Made by a program: the position numbers and the translations under genes. 64,000 nucleotides of DNA from JAMXLJ01 sp036558745. Lineage in GTDB: Bacteria > Actinomycetota > Acidimicrobiia > IMCC26256 > JAMXLJ01. Position 1 is the first letter of the stretch; every line of letters begins with the position of its first letter. Under the pieces are notes generated by a model. It did no database searches. It saw nothing but the letters and a program-made list of their open reading frames with translations, and was not told where the DNA came from. Of this stretch, positions 38,797 to 48,053 are shown one piece after another. The stretch lies in contig DATBEZ010000023.1 of NCBI GenBank assembly GCA_036558745.1, positions 57,265-121,264 of the forward strand, in the 5' to 3' direction.

Positions 38797-40341
38797 TCAG
38801 CTCGAGCAGACGGTGCCGGGCGCGGGTGGGTGGAGGTCGACGAGGTAGGCGTCGAGCGTGGCGCGCACGCAGCCGCTCGAGAACAGCGCGACGTGGGTGC
38901 TGCCGTCGCGGGTGAGCAGCACACCGTGCTCGAGCTCGCCCGCGAGGGCCTGGGCCCACGGATACGGCGTGACGGGATCCCGCGTCGTACCGACCACGAC
39001 GATCGGCGGCGCGCCCGGCGCGTGCACGGGATGCGGCTCGCGGGTCGGCAGCGCGGGCCACACCGCGCAGACGATGCCGCCCCACACGAGGATCGGGCCG
39101 AACACCGGCGCGACCTTCGCCGCGCCGGCGGCCTGCGCCGCCAGCGCGCCGGCGTCGCGCGGCACCGGATGGTCGAGGCAGTTGATCGAGTTCGACGCGT
39201 CCGCGTTGATCGTCGCACCCGGTGTACGGCCCTCGTACGCGTCGGCGAGCGAGCGGATCGGCCCGCCGTCGCCGCGCTCCGCGGCGGCCAGGGCGGACGC
39301 GAGGCTCCCCCGCCGGGACGGGCTGTACAGGCGGCTCACGATCGCGAGGTACAGCTCGTCCGGACCGGCCTGCTTCCCCGCGCCCGCCGGCAGCGGGTGC
39401 GCGCGCAGCCGATCGAACAATGCGAGCAACGCCGCGGTCGGATCACCCGACGGTCGCCACCCGCAGCCGGGCACGCACGCGCTGAAGAACCCATTGAGCG
39501 CGTCCTCGAACGCCCGGGCCTCGTCGACCTGCAGGTCGTACATCGATCGCGCGGGGTCGATGGCGCCATCGAGCGCGAGGGCGCGCACATGCGTCGGGAA
39601 CAGGTCGGCGTAGGTCGCACCGAGCAGCGTCCCGTAGGAGAGACCGACATACGTCAACTGCGCGTCGCCGAGCGCCCGGCGGAGCTGGTCGAGGTCGCGC
39701 GCGACGTCGACGCTGCCGACGTGGCCGAGCAACGGTCCGGCGGCCGCCGCGCACAACTGCGCGTACCCGGCGTTCGCGCGCACGACCTGCTCGATCGCCG
39801 GCGGCGTCGACGGGGCCGGGTCCGGGCCCGGCGCGCCGCCACCACCGCCGTCGCCACCACTCCCTCCGGAGCAGCGGATCGCGCCGCTCTGGCCGACGCC
39901 GCGCGGATCCAGCTCCACCACGTCGAAGCGGGACCGCACCCGGGGCGGCAACAGGCCGAGATCCCGGCCGATCAGGGCCAGCCCCGACTCGCCCGGTCCA
40001 CCGGGGTCGAGCACGAGTGAGCCGATGCGGTGCGCCGGGTCGCCGGCGGGATGACGGATGACGGCGACACCGATCGTCCGCCCGCCCGCGTGCGCGTAGT
40101 CGAGCGGCACGGTGAGCGTCGCGCACTGGTAGGCGCCGCACGGATGCCACGCGAGCGGCGGAGGCGGCGCGAGCGTCGTCGAGGTGGTCGACGTCGAGCT
40201 GCTCGACGAGCTCGCGGGTGCACTCGACGTCGACGCCGGGTCCCGACGCGCCGACGTCCGCCGCCCGTCGCCGTCGCACGCGCCGAGCAGCGACGACGCC
40301 GTGATCACGGCGACGGCGCACGCGAGCGCGCGCCGGCTCAC
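38797..40341 (-). CDS. Secreted alpha/beta-hydrolase (TAP-like peptidase) lipoprotein
   Basis: 514 aa. The lipoprotein signal ends in SLLGACDG, followed by a Ser/Thr-rich linker (about 30-65). The catalytic domain has LVLDPGGPGESG, nucleophile motif VGLSYGTLLGA, acid residue in GTTRDPVTPYPWA and His in GSTHVALFSSGC, as in Streptomyces tripeptidyl aminopeptidases and mycobacterial exported hydrolases. It probably cleaves short peptides outside the cell. GTG 40341 overlaps the qcrB stop by 4 nt, making it the last gene of the bc1 operon. Confidence 0.87.
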   Translation of the reverse strand: MSRRALACAVAVITASSLLGACDGDGRRTSARRDPASTSSAPASSSSSSTSTTSTTLAPPPPLAWHPCGAYQCATLTVPLDYAHAGGRTIGVAVIRHPAGDPAHRIGSLVLDPGGPGESGLALIGRDLGLLPPRVRSRFDVVELDPRGVGQSGAIRCSGGSGGDGGGGGAPGPDPAPSTPPAIEQVVRANAGYAQLCAAAAGPLLGHVGSVDVARDLDQLRRALGDAQLTYVGLSYGTLLGATYADLFPTHVRALALDGAIDPARSMYDLQVDEARAFEDALNGFFSACVPGCGWRPSGDPTAALLALFDRLRAHPLPAGAGKQAGPDELYLAIVSRLYSPSRRGSLASALAAAERGDGGPIRSLADAYEGRTPGATINADASNSINCLDHPVPRDAGALAAQAAGAAKVAPVFGPILVWGGIVCAVWPALPTREPHPVHAPGAPPIVVVGTTRDPVTPYPWAQALAGELEHGVLLTRDGSTHVALFSSGCVRATLDAYLVDLHPPAPGTVCSS

Positions 40342-41753
40342 GGTGACGCGGAGACGTCGGCCTCGTCGCCGGCGAGCTCCTCGTGGTCGCCGTCCGTCTC
40401 GTACGCGCCCTCCTCGGTGCGGCGCACGGTGTAGCCGACCGGACCCTGGAGCGGTTTCACCGGACCCTTCGCGAGCTCGCGACACAGGCGGTACGCGATG
40501 AACGCGACCACCGGTGGCGCGATCACCAGCGCGATGCGCAGCACGATCGTCATCGCGTACAGGCTCAGGTGGAACGTGTTCGCGAGCACGTCGTTGCCGC
40601 CCGCGAGGAACAGCACGAGGAAGAACATCAGCCCACCGGCGCCGATCGCGGTGCGGATCGCGCGGTCGCGTGGACGGTCGAGCAGGTTGTGGGGCTCACG
40701 GTCCTTCGTGACACGCGCCTCGAGGAAGGGCCACAGGTAGAGCAGGGTGAACACGATGCCCGGCATGAGCACGCCCGGGAAGAACGGGTTCGGGATCGTG
40801 TGGTTGAACGCGCGTACCTCCCATGGGGGCATCAGCCGCAGCGCGCCCTCCAGCCAACCGATGTACCAGTCGGGCTGCGACGCCGCCGACACCGACGCGG
40901 GCCGGAACGGCCCGTACAGCCACACCGGGTTGATCTGGACCAACCCACCGAGCGCGGCGAGCACCGCGGCCACGAGGAAGAACAGCGCGATCGAGCGCAG
41001 CGCGTAGACCGGCCAGAGCTTCGAGCCCTCGATGTTGCGCTCGGTGCGCCCGGCTCTCGGGAACTGCGTGTGCTTCTGGTGCCACAGGATGGCGAGGTGC
41101 GCGCCCAGCAATCCGATGAGCAGCCCGGGCACGAGCATGACGTGGAAGACGAAGAGCCGTCCGACGATCTCCTGGGTCGGGAAGTTGCCGCCGAAGAACA
41201 GGAACGCGATCCACGTCCCGAGGATCGGGATCGAGAGCAGGATCGAGAACATGATCCGCAGGCCGGTGCCCGAGAGCTGGTCGTCGGGGAGCGAGTAGCC
41301 CGTGAACCCGTTGGCCATCGCGAGCAGCAGCAGGGTGAGCCCGATGATCCAGTTGATCTCGCGCGGACGGCGGAACGCGCCCGTGAAGAACACGCGACAC
41401 AGGTGGACGACGATCGCGGCGATGAACACCAGCGCGGCCCAGTGGTGCATCTGGCGCATGACCATGCCGGCGCGCACCTTGAAGCTGATGTCGATCACCG
41501 ACGCGTACGCGGCCGACATGTGCTGACCGCGCAGCGGCGCGTACGAGCCGTGGTACACGACCTGGCGGCCCGACGCGCTGAAGAAGAAGGTGAGATACGT
41601 GCCGGTGAGCACCAGCATCACGAACGAGTAGAGCGCGACCTCGCCGAGCATGAACGACCAGTGGTCGGGGAACACCTTGCCGAGCACGGTCTGGGCGAAG
41701 CGCGCGGCGCCGAAGCGGTCGTCGATCCAGCGGGCGATGCGACGGGTGATCAC
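40338..41753 (-). CDS. qcrB: Cytochrome bc1 complex, cytochrome b subunit
   Basis: 471 aa with eight or more membrane helices. The heme b ligands lie in helices B and D; helix D shows MFHVMLVPGLLIGLLGAHLA. HHWAALVFIAAIVVHLCR carries a His pair, and the Qo-site PEWY motif is replaced by PDWYIGWLEGALR, as in other actinobacteria. A soluble C-terminal tail (from about 415) ends acidic. It oxidises menaquinol. GTG 41753 lies 12 nt after the qcrA stop. Confidence 0.95.
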   Translation of the reverse strand: MITRRIARWIDDRFGAARFAQTVLGKVFPDHWSFMLGEVALYSFVMLVLTGTYLTFFFSASGRQVVYHGSYAPLRGQHMSAAYASVIDISFKVRAGMVMRQMHHWAALVFIAAIVVHLCRVFFTGAFRRPREINWIIGLTLLLLAMANGFTGYSLPDDQLSGTGLRIMFSILLSIPILGTWIAFLFFGGNFPTQEIVGRLFVFHVMLVPGLLIGLLGAHLAILWHQKHTQFPRAGRTERNIEGSKLWPVYALRSIALFFLVAAVLAALGGLVQINPVWLYGPFRPASVSAASQPDWYIGWLEGALRLMPPWEVRAFNHTIPNPFFPGVLMPGIVFTLLYLWPFLEARVTKDREPHNLLDRPRDRAIRTAIGAGGLMFFLVLFLAGGNDVLANTFHLSLYAMTIVLRIALVIAPPVVAFIAYRLCRELAKGPVKPLQGPVGYTVRRTEEGAYETDGDHEELAGDEADVSASP

Positions 41754-41765
41754 GCGCTCACCCGG

Positions 41766-42656
41766 TCACTTCCGGTTCCAGAACGACGGCCCGACCGGCT
41801 CGGTGTAGTCGCTGCGCGCGACCAGGTACCCCTGGTCGTCGACCTCCATCGGCAGCTGCGGGAGCGGTCGCGCCGCGGGTCCGAACACCGGGCGGGCACC
41901 CTCGAGCACGTCGAACGTCGACTGGTGACACGGGCACAGCAGCTGGTGGTCGCTGGTGCGGTACAGGCCGACCGGACAGCCGGCGTGGGTGCAGATCTTC
42001 GAGTACGCGACGTAGCCGTTCGGTGCCCAGCTCTCGCGCTGCGCCGACAGCCGGAGCTCGTCGGGCGGCACATGGATCAGCACCGTCTGTGACGTCGCGT
42101 CGTCGACGTGTCCCTCGGGGAACACGGTCACGATGCCGTTGAGCCTGACGTCGCCCATCCGGACCGCCCGCCCGGTCTCGTCGACGACGCGTGAGCCCCG
42201 GCGCCACTTCGTGCGCGTCAGCGAGTGCCCGGGTGACGGGCCGAGCGAGCGGATCGGGAACAGCGCCGCGACACCGAGCGCGCCCCCGGCGACCGCGAGC
42301 ATGCGCGTGAGGAACCGCCGCCGCACCAGCTGCTGCTCGCCGCCGCTGAACTCGTGCACGAACGCCTCACGCTCGCGCTCGTCCGACTCCATCGGCTCGC
42401 GTTCGCCGATCACGGGCTCGTTCGGCAGCAGGTGCGCAGCCCACATGACGAGGCCCGCGCCGATGCCGCCGAGCGCGACCGCGAGCAGCGCGCCCTCGAC
42501 CTGCGGCTGACCGCCGGCGATGTACGTGATCGCGAGACCGAGCGCGGCGACCGCGCTGACGGCGAACACGGCCGCGATCCGTCGCGTCGCGCGTTGCTCC
42601 TCGGCCTCGCGGGCGGGCGTGTCCTCGAGTGGCCGGTTCGGCCCGCGGTCGCTCAC
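41766..42656 (-). CDS. qcrA: Cytochrome bc1 complex, Rieske Fe-S subunit
   Basis: 296 aa. The actinobacterial layout is three membrane helices (two near 30-90, one near 135-155 after a RRRFLTRM twin-arginine-like segment), then a Rieske domain. The [2Fe-2S] ligands are in CTHAGCPVG and CPCHQSTFD. It carries electrons from menaquinol to QcrC. GTG 42656 overlaps the qcrC stop by 4 nt. Confidence 0.95.
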   Translation of the reverse strand: MSDRGPNRPLEDTPAREAEEQRATRRIAAVFAVSAVAALGLAITYIAGGQPQVEGALLAVALGGIGAGLVMWAAHLLPNEPVIGEREPMESDEREREAFVHEFSGGEQQLVRRRFLTRMLAVAGGALGVAALFPIRSLGPSPGHSLTRTKWRRGSRVVDETGRAVRMGDVRLNGIVTVFPEGHVDDATSQTVLIHVPPDELRLSAQRESWAPNGYVAYSKICTHAGCPVGLYRTSDHQLLCPCHQSTFDVLEGARPVFGPAARPLPQLPMEVDDQGYLVARSDYTEPVGPSFWNRK

Positions 42657-43429
42657 TCTCTCGCTCCGATCCAGCGGCAGAACAGCAGCAGCACTCCCAG
42701 CCCGACGAGCCAGGCGACGAACCCCTCGGGGATCGGCCCGACCCGCCCGAGGCTCAGCCCGCCCGCGTTCGTGGGATGGTGCAGGTACTGCACGTAGCGG
42801 GCGATGTCGTTGGCCTGCGAGGGGTTGAGCGTGTCGGTCCCGAAGACGGGCATCGGACCCGGACCGGTGCGCATGGCCTCGACCACCTGCACCGGCGTCG
42901 CGTCGCTGAGCGACGGCGCGGTGATCCCGCGCCCGAGCGCACCGCCCGCGCCCGCCGCGCTGTGGCACGGCGCGCAGTTGGAGCTGAACAGCTGCTGCCC
43001 CGCCGAGATGTCGGCGTGCTTCAGGTCGACCTCGGGGACCGGCGGTCCTTGGTCGAGCGAGCCGACGAACGCGGTGATCGCGTCGATGTCGGCCCGCCCG
43101 AACGCCGGCGGCTTGCGCACGGGCGCCGAGGACGGCGCGTCCAGCGGCATGCGTCCCGTGGAGAGCTGGAAGTCGGCGGCGGCGGCGCCCGCGTGGACGA
43201 TCGACGGGCCCTGGCGCGTGCCGCGCCCTTCGGCGCCGTGGCACGTCGCGCAGTGCAGCTGGAACAGGTCGTGGCCCCGTTCGATCGTCGCCGCCGAGGG
43301 CACGGACGAGTCGGGCGTCGCCGCCGGCGAGCTCGCGCCGGCGCCGGTCGACACCGTGATCGCGGCGAGGGCGGCGACGCCCACCGCCGCGACCGCGATC
43401 GCGACCCGCCCGATCCCGGGTGCCTTCAC
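42653..43429 (-). CDS. qcrC: Cytochrome bc1 complex, diheme cytochrome c subunit
   Basis: 258 aa. An N-terminal membrane anchor, two heme-binding motifs (CATCH near residue 60, CAPCH near 150) and a C-terminal helix (FVAWLVGLGVLLLFCRW) match actinobacterial QcrC, which replaces soluble cytochrome c and wires the bc1 complex directly to the oxidase. Heme attachment would need the ccm proteins at 60.8-64 kb. The start overlaps the ctaE stop by 4 nt. Confidence 0.96.
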   Translation of the reverse strand: MKAPGIGRVAIAVAAVGVAALAAITVSTGAGASSPAATPDSSVPSAATIERGHDLFQLHCATCHGAEGRGTRQGPSIVHAGAAAADFQLSTGRMPLDAPSSAPVRKPPAFGRADIDAITAFVGSLDQGPPVPEVDLKHADISAGQQLFSSNCAPCHSAAGAGGALGRGITAPSLSDATPVQVVEAMRTGPGPMPVFGTDTLNPSQANDIARYVQYLHHPTNAGGLSLGRVGPIPEGFVAWLVGLGVLLLFCRWIGARE

Positions 43430-44013
43430 TTCAGCAGGAAGATCGTCGAGAACAGCGCGACCCAGACGATGTCCACGAAGTGCCAGTAGTAGCCGACGTT
43501 CTCGACCGCGGGGAGGTTGTCGACGCCGAACGACGCCGACGCGGCTTGGCCGAGCAGCACGAGCATGAGCACGAGCCCGGCGAGCACGTGCAGCGAGTGG
43601 AAGCCCGTAGTGACCCAGAACGCGGATCCGTACGCATGCGACGAGATCGAGAAGTTCACGGTCACGTACTCGCGGATCTGGTTCGCGAGGAACAGCGCGC
43701 CGAGGATCAGGGTCAGGATCATCCAGCGACGCATCGCGCCCACGTCACCGCGGCGGAGGTGGTGCACGGCAAGGTGCATCGTGCCGCTGGACGCGATCAG
43801 CACGAGCGTGAAGAGCGTGGCGAGGCCGGTGTCGAGGTGCACGCCGTGCGGCGGCCACGGGCGGTCGGCCGAGCGCAGCGTGAAGTACATCGCGAACAGC
43901 GCCGCGAAGAACATCGTCTCCGACGCGAGCCACACGACCATCCCGACGGTGATCATCGGGATCCGCCGGCTCGGGTCGAGCGCGAGCGACTCGGGCTTCT
44001 GCACGGGGGTCAT
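43426..44013 (-). CDS. ctaE: Cytochrome c oxidase subunit III
   Basis: 195 aa, five membrane helices, the short form usual in actinobacteria. Conserved segments are WLASETMFFAALFAMYF, GFHSLHVLAGL and YYWHFVDIVWVALFSTIFL. It stabilises the oxidase and its proton uptake. ATG 44013 overlaps the ctaG stop by 4 nt, and its own stop overlaps the qcrC start, tying oxidase and bc1 expression together. Confidence 0.95.
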   Translation of the reverse strand: MTPVQKPESLALDPSRRIPMITVGMVVWLASETMFFAALFAMYFTLRSADRPWPPHGVHLDTGLATLFTLVLIASSGTMHLAVHHLRRGDVGAMRRWMILTLILGALFLANQIREYVTVNFSISSHAYGSAFWVTTGFHSLHVLAGLVLMLVLLGQAASASFGVDNLPAVENVGYYWHFVDIVWVALFSTIFLLK

Positions 44014-44855
44014 TCTGTCGACTCCGCGAGCGCCGCGTCGGGCTTCACCGGGGTCGCCGCGAGCCGTCGGTCGATCCGACCCGCCAGGAGCTGCTCGTGG
44101 CGCAGCCACTGTGCGACCACGATGAGCATGAGCACGACGCCGAAGAGGTCCCCGGCCGCCCACAGGATGCCGCCGGCCGAGTGCTGGTCGGCCAACGCGC
44201 CCGGCCCCCAGAGCCGGTGCACGTGCCCGTAGAACCCGCGCGCGAGCAACGTGTCGCCGGTGACGAGCGCGAGCCCGATGCACGCGTGGACGGGCACCGT
44301 GCTGAACGCGAACAGCGCGCGACCCGCGTACGGCAGCGTGCGGGGCATCGGCTCGACCCCGAGCGCAACCGCGGCGAAGAGCACACCGGCCACCAGGAAG
44401 TGCACGTGGACGAGGACGTGCACCCACGTGTGGCGCAGCGACAGCTCGAACAGCGGCGTGAAGTAGAGCGCGAAGAGCGTCGCCGAGAAGATGAGCCAGA
44501 CGACGAGCGGATGGGTGACCACGCGCACGGGTGCGCTGTGCATCACGCGCAGGATGCGACGCTGGGTCGGACGCGACGACGCCTGGAGCGCGAGCGTCAC
44601 CGGACGGCCCAGCACGATGAACGGCGGCGCCACCATGCCCAACAGCACGTGCTGGAGCGCGTGGGCCGAGAACAGCACGTCCTCGTAGCGGTCGAGCGAC
44701 GAGCACAGCGCGACGAGCACGCACGCCAGACCGGCGAGATACGACGCCGTACGTCCCGTCCGCCAGTGGCGTCCCCGTCGCGTCAGCGCGTCGACGCCGC
44801 GCAGGTACAGCACCGCGGCGGCGAGGACGCCGACGATCGCGAGCGGGTCGAGCAC
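44010..44855 (-). CDS. ctaG: Cytochrome c oxidase assembly protein, caa3-CtaG family
   Basis: 281 aa, about seven membrane helices, with the histidine-rich segments of the family (SAHALQHVLLGMVAPPF and HTWVHVLVHVHFLVAG). It assists copper delivery/assembly of the oxidase. GTG 44855 is the first usable start after the mrp gene, but the in-frame sequence before it (ATVPPLTATRAITGW) looks like the missing family N-terminus and has no ATG, GTG or TTG. The start is therefore uncertain. Confidence 0.87.
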   Translation of the reverse strand: MLDPLAIVGVLAAAVLYLRGVDALTRRGRHWRTGRTASYLAGLACVLVALCSSLDRYEDVLFSAHALQHVLLGMVAPPFIVLGRPVTLALQASSRPTQRRILRVMHSAPVRVVTHPLVVWLIFSATLFALYFTPLFELSLRHTWVHVLVHVHFLVAGVLFAAVALGVEPMPRTLPYAGRALFAFSTVPVHACIGLALVTGDTLLARGFYGHVHRLWGPGALADQHSAGGILWAAGDLFGVVLMLIVVAQWLRHEQLLAGRIDRRLAATPVKPDAALAESTE

Positions 44856-44932
44856 CCAACCCGTGATCGCGCGTGTGGCGGTGAGCGGGGGGACGGTCGC
44901 GATGACGCGAGAACCTACTTGCCGTGCCCCGT

Positions 44933-46066
44933 CTACGTGATGCGGAGCTCCGGGTGGTGGCGGCGCGATGGCACGAGCGCCGTGTCGAGCTGCTCGGCGA
45001 TCGCACGGAACGCGACCGCTGCCTCGTCGTCGGGGTGGGCGACCACGATCGGGTCACCGTCGTCGCCCCCCTCCCGCAGCGCGGGGACGAGTGGCACCCG
45101 CCCGAGGAGGGGAACCCCCAGGTCGGCGGCCAGCTCCTCGCCCCCACCGGCACCGAAGATCTCGTACGCCTTCCCGTCGTCGCCCCGGAACCACGACATG
45201 TTCTCGACCACGCCGACGACCGACAGGTTGACCTTGCGCGCCATCGCGGCCGCGCGCTGCGCGACCTTCTGCGCCGCGGGCTGCGGCGTCGTCACCACGA
45301 CCACCTCGGCCCGAGGCACGAACTGGGCCATCGAGAGCGAGATGTCGCCGGTGCCCGGCGGCATGTCGATGACGAGATAGTCGGGCTCACCCCAGTGGAC
45401 GTCGGTGAGGAACTGCTCGAGCGCCTTGTGCAGCATCGGCCCGCGCCACACGACGGCCTGGTCCTCCCGGGCGAAGAAGCCCATCGAGATGAGCCGCACG
45501 CCGTGGGCCGACGGCGGCACGATCACGTCGTCGATGACGCCCGGCGGCCGGTCGACACCGAGCATCCGGGGCATCGAGAAGCCCCACACGTCGGCGTCGA
45601 GCGCGGCGACGTCGCGCCCCCGCTCGGCCAGGGCCACGGCCAGGTTCGTCGTCACCGACGACTTCCCCACCCCGCCCTTGCCCGACGACACCGCCAGGAT
45701 CCGGGTGCGGTTGTCGGTGAAGGGGTTGGTCCGCGCCGCGGGCTGCCCGCCCGACGAGGCGTCGACCACCCGGAGCGGATCGACGCCCTTCAGGACGTTG
45801 GCGACCGCGGGGAGCTCCTCCTCCGACATCGGGCGCAGGTCGACCTCGACCCGCTCCACGCCGGGGACCTGGCGCACCGCGGCCTCGATCGCGGCCCGGA
45901 GCGCGGCGCCGCCGTCACCGGGATCCAGCGGGAGGGCCACCGCGACCAGCGCTGCCGGCCCCTCGAGGGCCGCGCCCTTCACCATGCCGAGCTCGACGAT
46001 CGAACGCCGCAGCTCGGGCTCCTGCACCTCGCGCAGGGCGGTGATCAGGCTCGCGTCGGCCGGCAT
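44933..46066 (-). CDS. mrp: Mrp/ApbC-type Fe-S carrier P-loop ATPase
   Basis: 377 aa. The N-terminal DUF59/MIP18-like domain (about 1-85, LREVQEPELRRSIVELGMV) is followed by the ParA-type ATPase core with the deviant P-loop AVSSGKGGVGKSSVTTNLA, DADVWGFSMPRMLG and DYLVIDMPPGTGDI. Its role is Fe-S cluster loading or transfer. ATG 46066 has GGGGGAG upstream. It is divergent from the SufR-like regulator (45-bp gap) and 77 nt ahead of ctaG. Confidence 0.93.
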   Translation of the reverse strand: MPADASLITALREVQEPELRRSIVELGMVKGAALEGPAALVAVALPLDPGDGGAALRAAIEAAVRQVPGVERVEVDLRPMSEEELPAVANVLKGVDPLRVVDASSGGQPAARTNPFTDNRTRILAVSSGKGGVGKSSVTTNLAVALAERGRDVAALDADVWGFSMPRMLGVDRPPGVIDDVIVPPSAHGVRLISMGFFAREDQAVVWRGPMLHKALEQFLTDVHWGEPDYLVIDMPPGTGDISLSMAQFVPRAEVVVVTTPQPAAQKVAQRAAAMARKVNLSVVGVVENMSWFRGDDGKAYEIFGAGGGEELAADLGVPLLGRVPLVPALREGGDDGDPIVVAHPDDEAAVAFRAIAEQLDTALVPSRRHHPELRIT

Positions 46067-46086
46067 CGGGCTCCCCCGGATTTCCA

Positions 46087-46105
46087 CTACGAACATAGGT
46101 AGAAT
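46087..46105 (+). promoter_or_regulatory. SufR-gene promoter with overlapping dyad
   Basis: CTAC-N8-GTAG (46087-46102) overlaps the -10 TAGAAT (46100-46105), which ends 6 nt before GTG 46112. In the short, AT-rich gap between mrp and the SufR-like gene this is a plausible autorepression site that could also affect mrp. Confidence 0.45.
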
Positions 46106-46111
46106 ACCGGG

Positions 46112-46891
46112 GTGGCTCCAGACCAGCAGGCTCCAGACCAGCAGCAGCGGGAGATGACGCCGGAGCAGTTCAGCGCCTCGGTCGCTGCGGTGACGAGCGC
46201 GTTCGGCGACCCGACCAGGCGCGAGATCTACCTGTTCGGACGTGAGGCGGGGACCACGGGCGTCACCGCGACCGAGGTCGCGGAGCGCTTCGAGCTCCAC
46301 CCCAACGTCGCCCGTCACCACCTGGAGAAGCTCACGGGCGGGGGCTACCTCGACGTCGTGGCCCCGCGTCCGGCCGACCCCGACGGGCCCGACGGCGCGC
46401 GCGCGGCCGGTCGCCCGTCGAAGCGCTACCGCGTGAGCGATGTCGACGCGACGCTCAGCTTCCCGCCCCGCCACGACGACCTCCTCGCGCTGCTGCTTGC
46501 GCGCGCGCTCGATCTGCTCGGCCCCGAGCGGGCCGCGGAGATGGCCGACGAGGTGGGCTTCGAGTACGGCAACACGCTGGCCGAGCGCATGGGCAACGGC
46601 GCGGACGCGTCGGGCAAGACCCAGCGGTCGTTGCGCTCGGCGATGTCGTCGGTCGCGGAGGCGCTCACCGCGCACGGCTTCGCCGCGCACACCGAGGCGC
46701 GCGGCCGTTCGCTCGCGATCGTGTCCGAGTGCTGCCCGTTCGGCGAGGCCGCGCAGCGCTACCCACACGTCGTGTGCGCGGTCGACCGCGGGATGATCCG
46801 CGGGATGCTCGCCGCGTTGTCGCGTCAGGTCGACGTTCGCTTCGAGGAATGGCGGCCGGAGGGCGACGACCACTGCGTCACCCGGGTGTGA
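46112..46891 (+). CDS. sufR: SufR-like Fe-S-sensing winged-helix repressor
   Basis: 259 aa. The N-terminal winged helix-turn-helix (FGDPTRREIYLFG, VAERFELHPNVARHHLEKL) is followed by a ligand domain with clustered cysteines at ECCPFGEAAQRYPHVVC and a final Cys in DDHCVTRV, like the cluster ligands of SufR. It probably senses Fe-S status and represses assembly genes. GTG 46112 is directly behind a -10; ATG 46154 is an alternative with GGGAG upstream. The desulfurase begins 7 nt after its stop. SufR identity is inferred from cysteines and context. Confidence 0.75.
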   Translation: MAPDQQAPDQQQREMTPEQFSASVAAVTSAFGDPTRREIYLFGREAGTTGVTATEVAERFELHPNVARHHLEKLTGGGYLDVVAPRPADPDGPDGARAAGRPSKRYRVSDVDATLSFPPRHDDLLALLLARALDLLGPERAAEMADEVGFEYGNTLAERMGNGADASGKTQRSLRSAMSSVAEALTAHGFAAHTEARGRSLAIVSECCPFGEAAQRYPHVVCAVDRGMIRGMLAALSRQVDVRFEEWRPEGDDHCVTRV

Positions 46892-46898
46892 CCGCGGC

Positions 46899-48044
46899 GT
46901 GATCCGCGCCTACCTGGACCACGCCTCCACCACACCGCTCCGGCCCGCCGCGCTCGACGCGATGCTCCCCTACCTGGCGGAGCACCACGGCGACCCGGGA
47001 CGCCTGCACGCCGAGGGTCGCGCGACGCGGGTCGCGGTGGAGAACGCGCGTGAGCAGGTCGCCGCGCTCGTCGGCGCACGCCCGCGGGAGGTGGTGTTCA
47101 CGTCGGGCGGGACCGAGGCCGTGAACGCTGCCGTCTGGGGTGGTGTCACGCGCGGTGCGGAGACGCACCACGCGCCGCACGTCGTCACGACTGCGGTCGA
47201 GCACTCCGCCGTGCTCGACGCGTGCGCGCGCTCGCTCGCGGAGACGACCGTCGTCGGTGTCGACCCGCGAGGGCGAATCGATCCGGTCGAGGTCCTCGCG
47301 GCCGTGCGCGACGACACCGTGCTCGTGACCGTCCAGCTCGCGAACCACGAGGTGGGCACCCTGCAACCGGTGGCCGCGATCATCGAGGCGGTGCGTGCGC
47401 GCGGCGTGCTCGTCCACGTCGACGCGTGCGCGGCCGTCGGCCACGTCGTCGTGGACTTCGCCGCGCTCGGCGCCGACCTGTGCTCGATCACCGCGCACAA
47501 GCTCGGCGGTCCGAAGGGCGCCGGCGCCCTGCTCGTGCGGCGCGGGCTGCGTATCCCGCCGTTCCTCGTCGGCGGCGCGCAGGAGCGCGCGCGTCGCGGC
47601 GGCATCGAGAACGTGCCCGCGATCGTCGGGTTCGGTGCCGCAGCCGAGACGTTGACCACGGACGACACCTCGGCGCGCGAGACGGCGGACGCCCGCCGGC
47701 GCACCGAGCGACTCGCGTGCGCGGCGCTCGACACGGTGACCGGTGTGGAGCGTTACGGCGATCCCGACGAACGGCTCCCCCACCTCGTCTGTCTCGGGGT
47801 GGCCGGCGTCGAGGCCGAGCCCATCCTGCTCGCGCTGGACCAGCGGGGTGTCGCGGTGCACTCGGGCTCGGCGTGCTCGAGCGAGACGTTCGAGCCGTCA
47901 CCGGTGCTGCGGGCGATGGGCGTCGACGCAGACCACTCGCTACGGGTGAGCGTGGGTTGGAGCACGCGTGACGCGGACGTCGACGCGTTCCTGCACGCGT
48001 TCGCGGACGTCGTCGCTCGGCTCCGCGGACTGCGGGCGCAGTAG
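46899..48044 (+). CDS. Cysteine desulfurase (IscS/NifS type)
   Basis: 381 aa PLP enzyme providing sulfur for Fe-S clusters and thio-modified tRNA. It opens YLDHASTTPLRPAALDAM; the PLP Lys is in SITAHKLGGPKGAGAL and the catalytic Cys is in HSGSACSSETFEPS, the class I (IscS/NifS) loop. It lacks an adjacent iscU/sufU but is cotranscribed with the SufR-like gene and faces nfuA. The sulfur acceptor could also be MnmA. GTG 46899 is 7 nt after the regulator stop. Confidence 0.92.
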   Translation: MIRAYLDHASTTPLRPAALDAMLPYLAEHHGDPGRLHAEGRATRVAVENAREQVAALVGARPREVVFTSGGTEAVNAAVWGGVTRGAETHHAPHVVTTAVEHSAVLDACARSLAETTVVGVDPRGRIDPVEVLAAVRDDTVLVTVQLANHEVGTLQPVAAIIEAVRARGVLVHVDACAAVGHVVVDFAALGADLCSITAHKLGGPKGAGALLVRRGLRIPPFLVGGAQERARRGGIENVPAIVGFGAAAETLTTDDTSARETADARRRTERLACAALDTVTGVERYGDPDERLPHLVCLGVAGVEAEPILLALDQRGVAVHSGSACSSETFEPSPVLRAMGVDADHSLRVSVGWSTRDADVDAFLHAFADVVARLRGLRAQ

Positions 48045-48047
48045 CGT
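48042..48047 (+). promoter_or_regulatory. -10 element overlapping the desulfurase stop codon
   Basis: TAGCGT starts with the TAG stop of the desulfurase and ends 6 nt before ATG 48054. It gives the DUF169 gene a possible leaderless transcript. Confidence 0.4.
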
Positions 48048-48053
48048 GCACCC

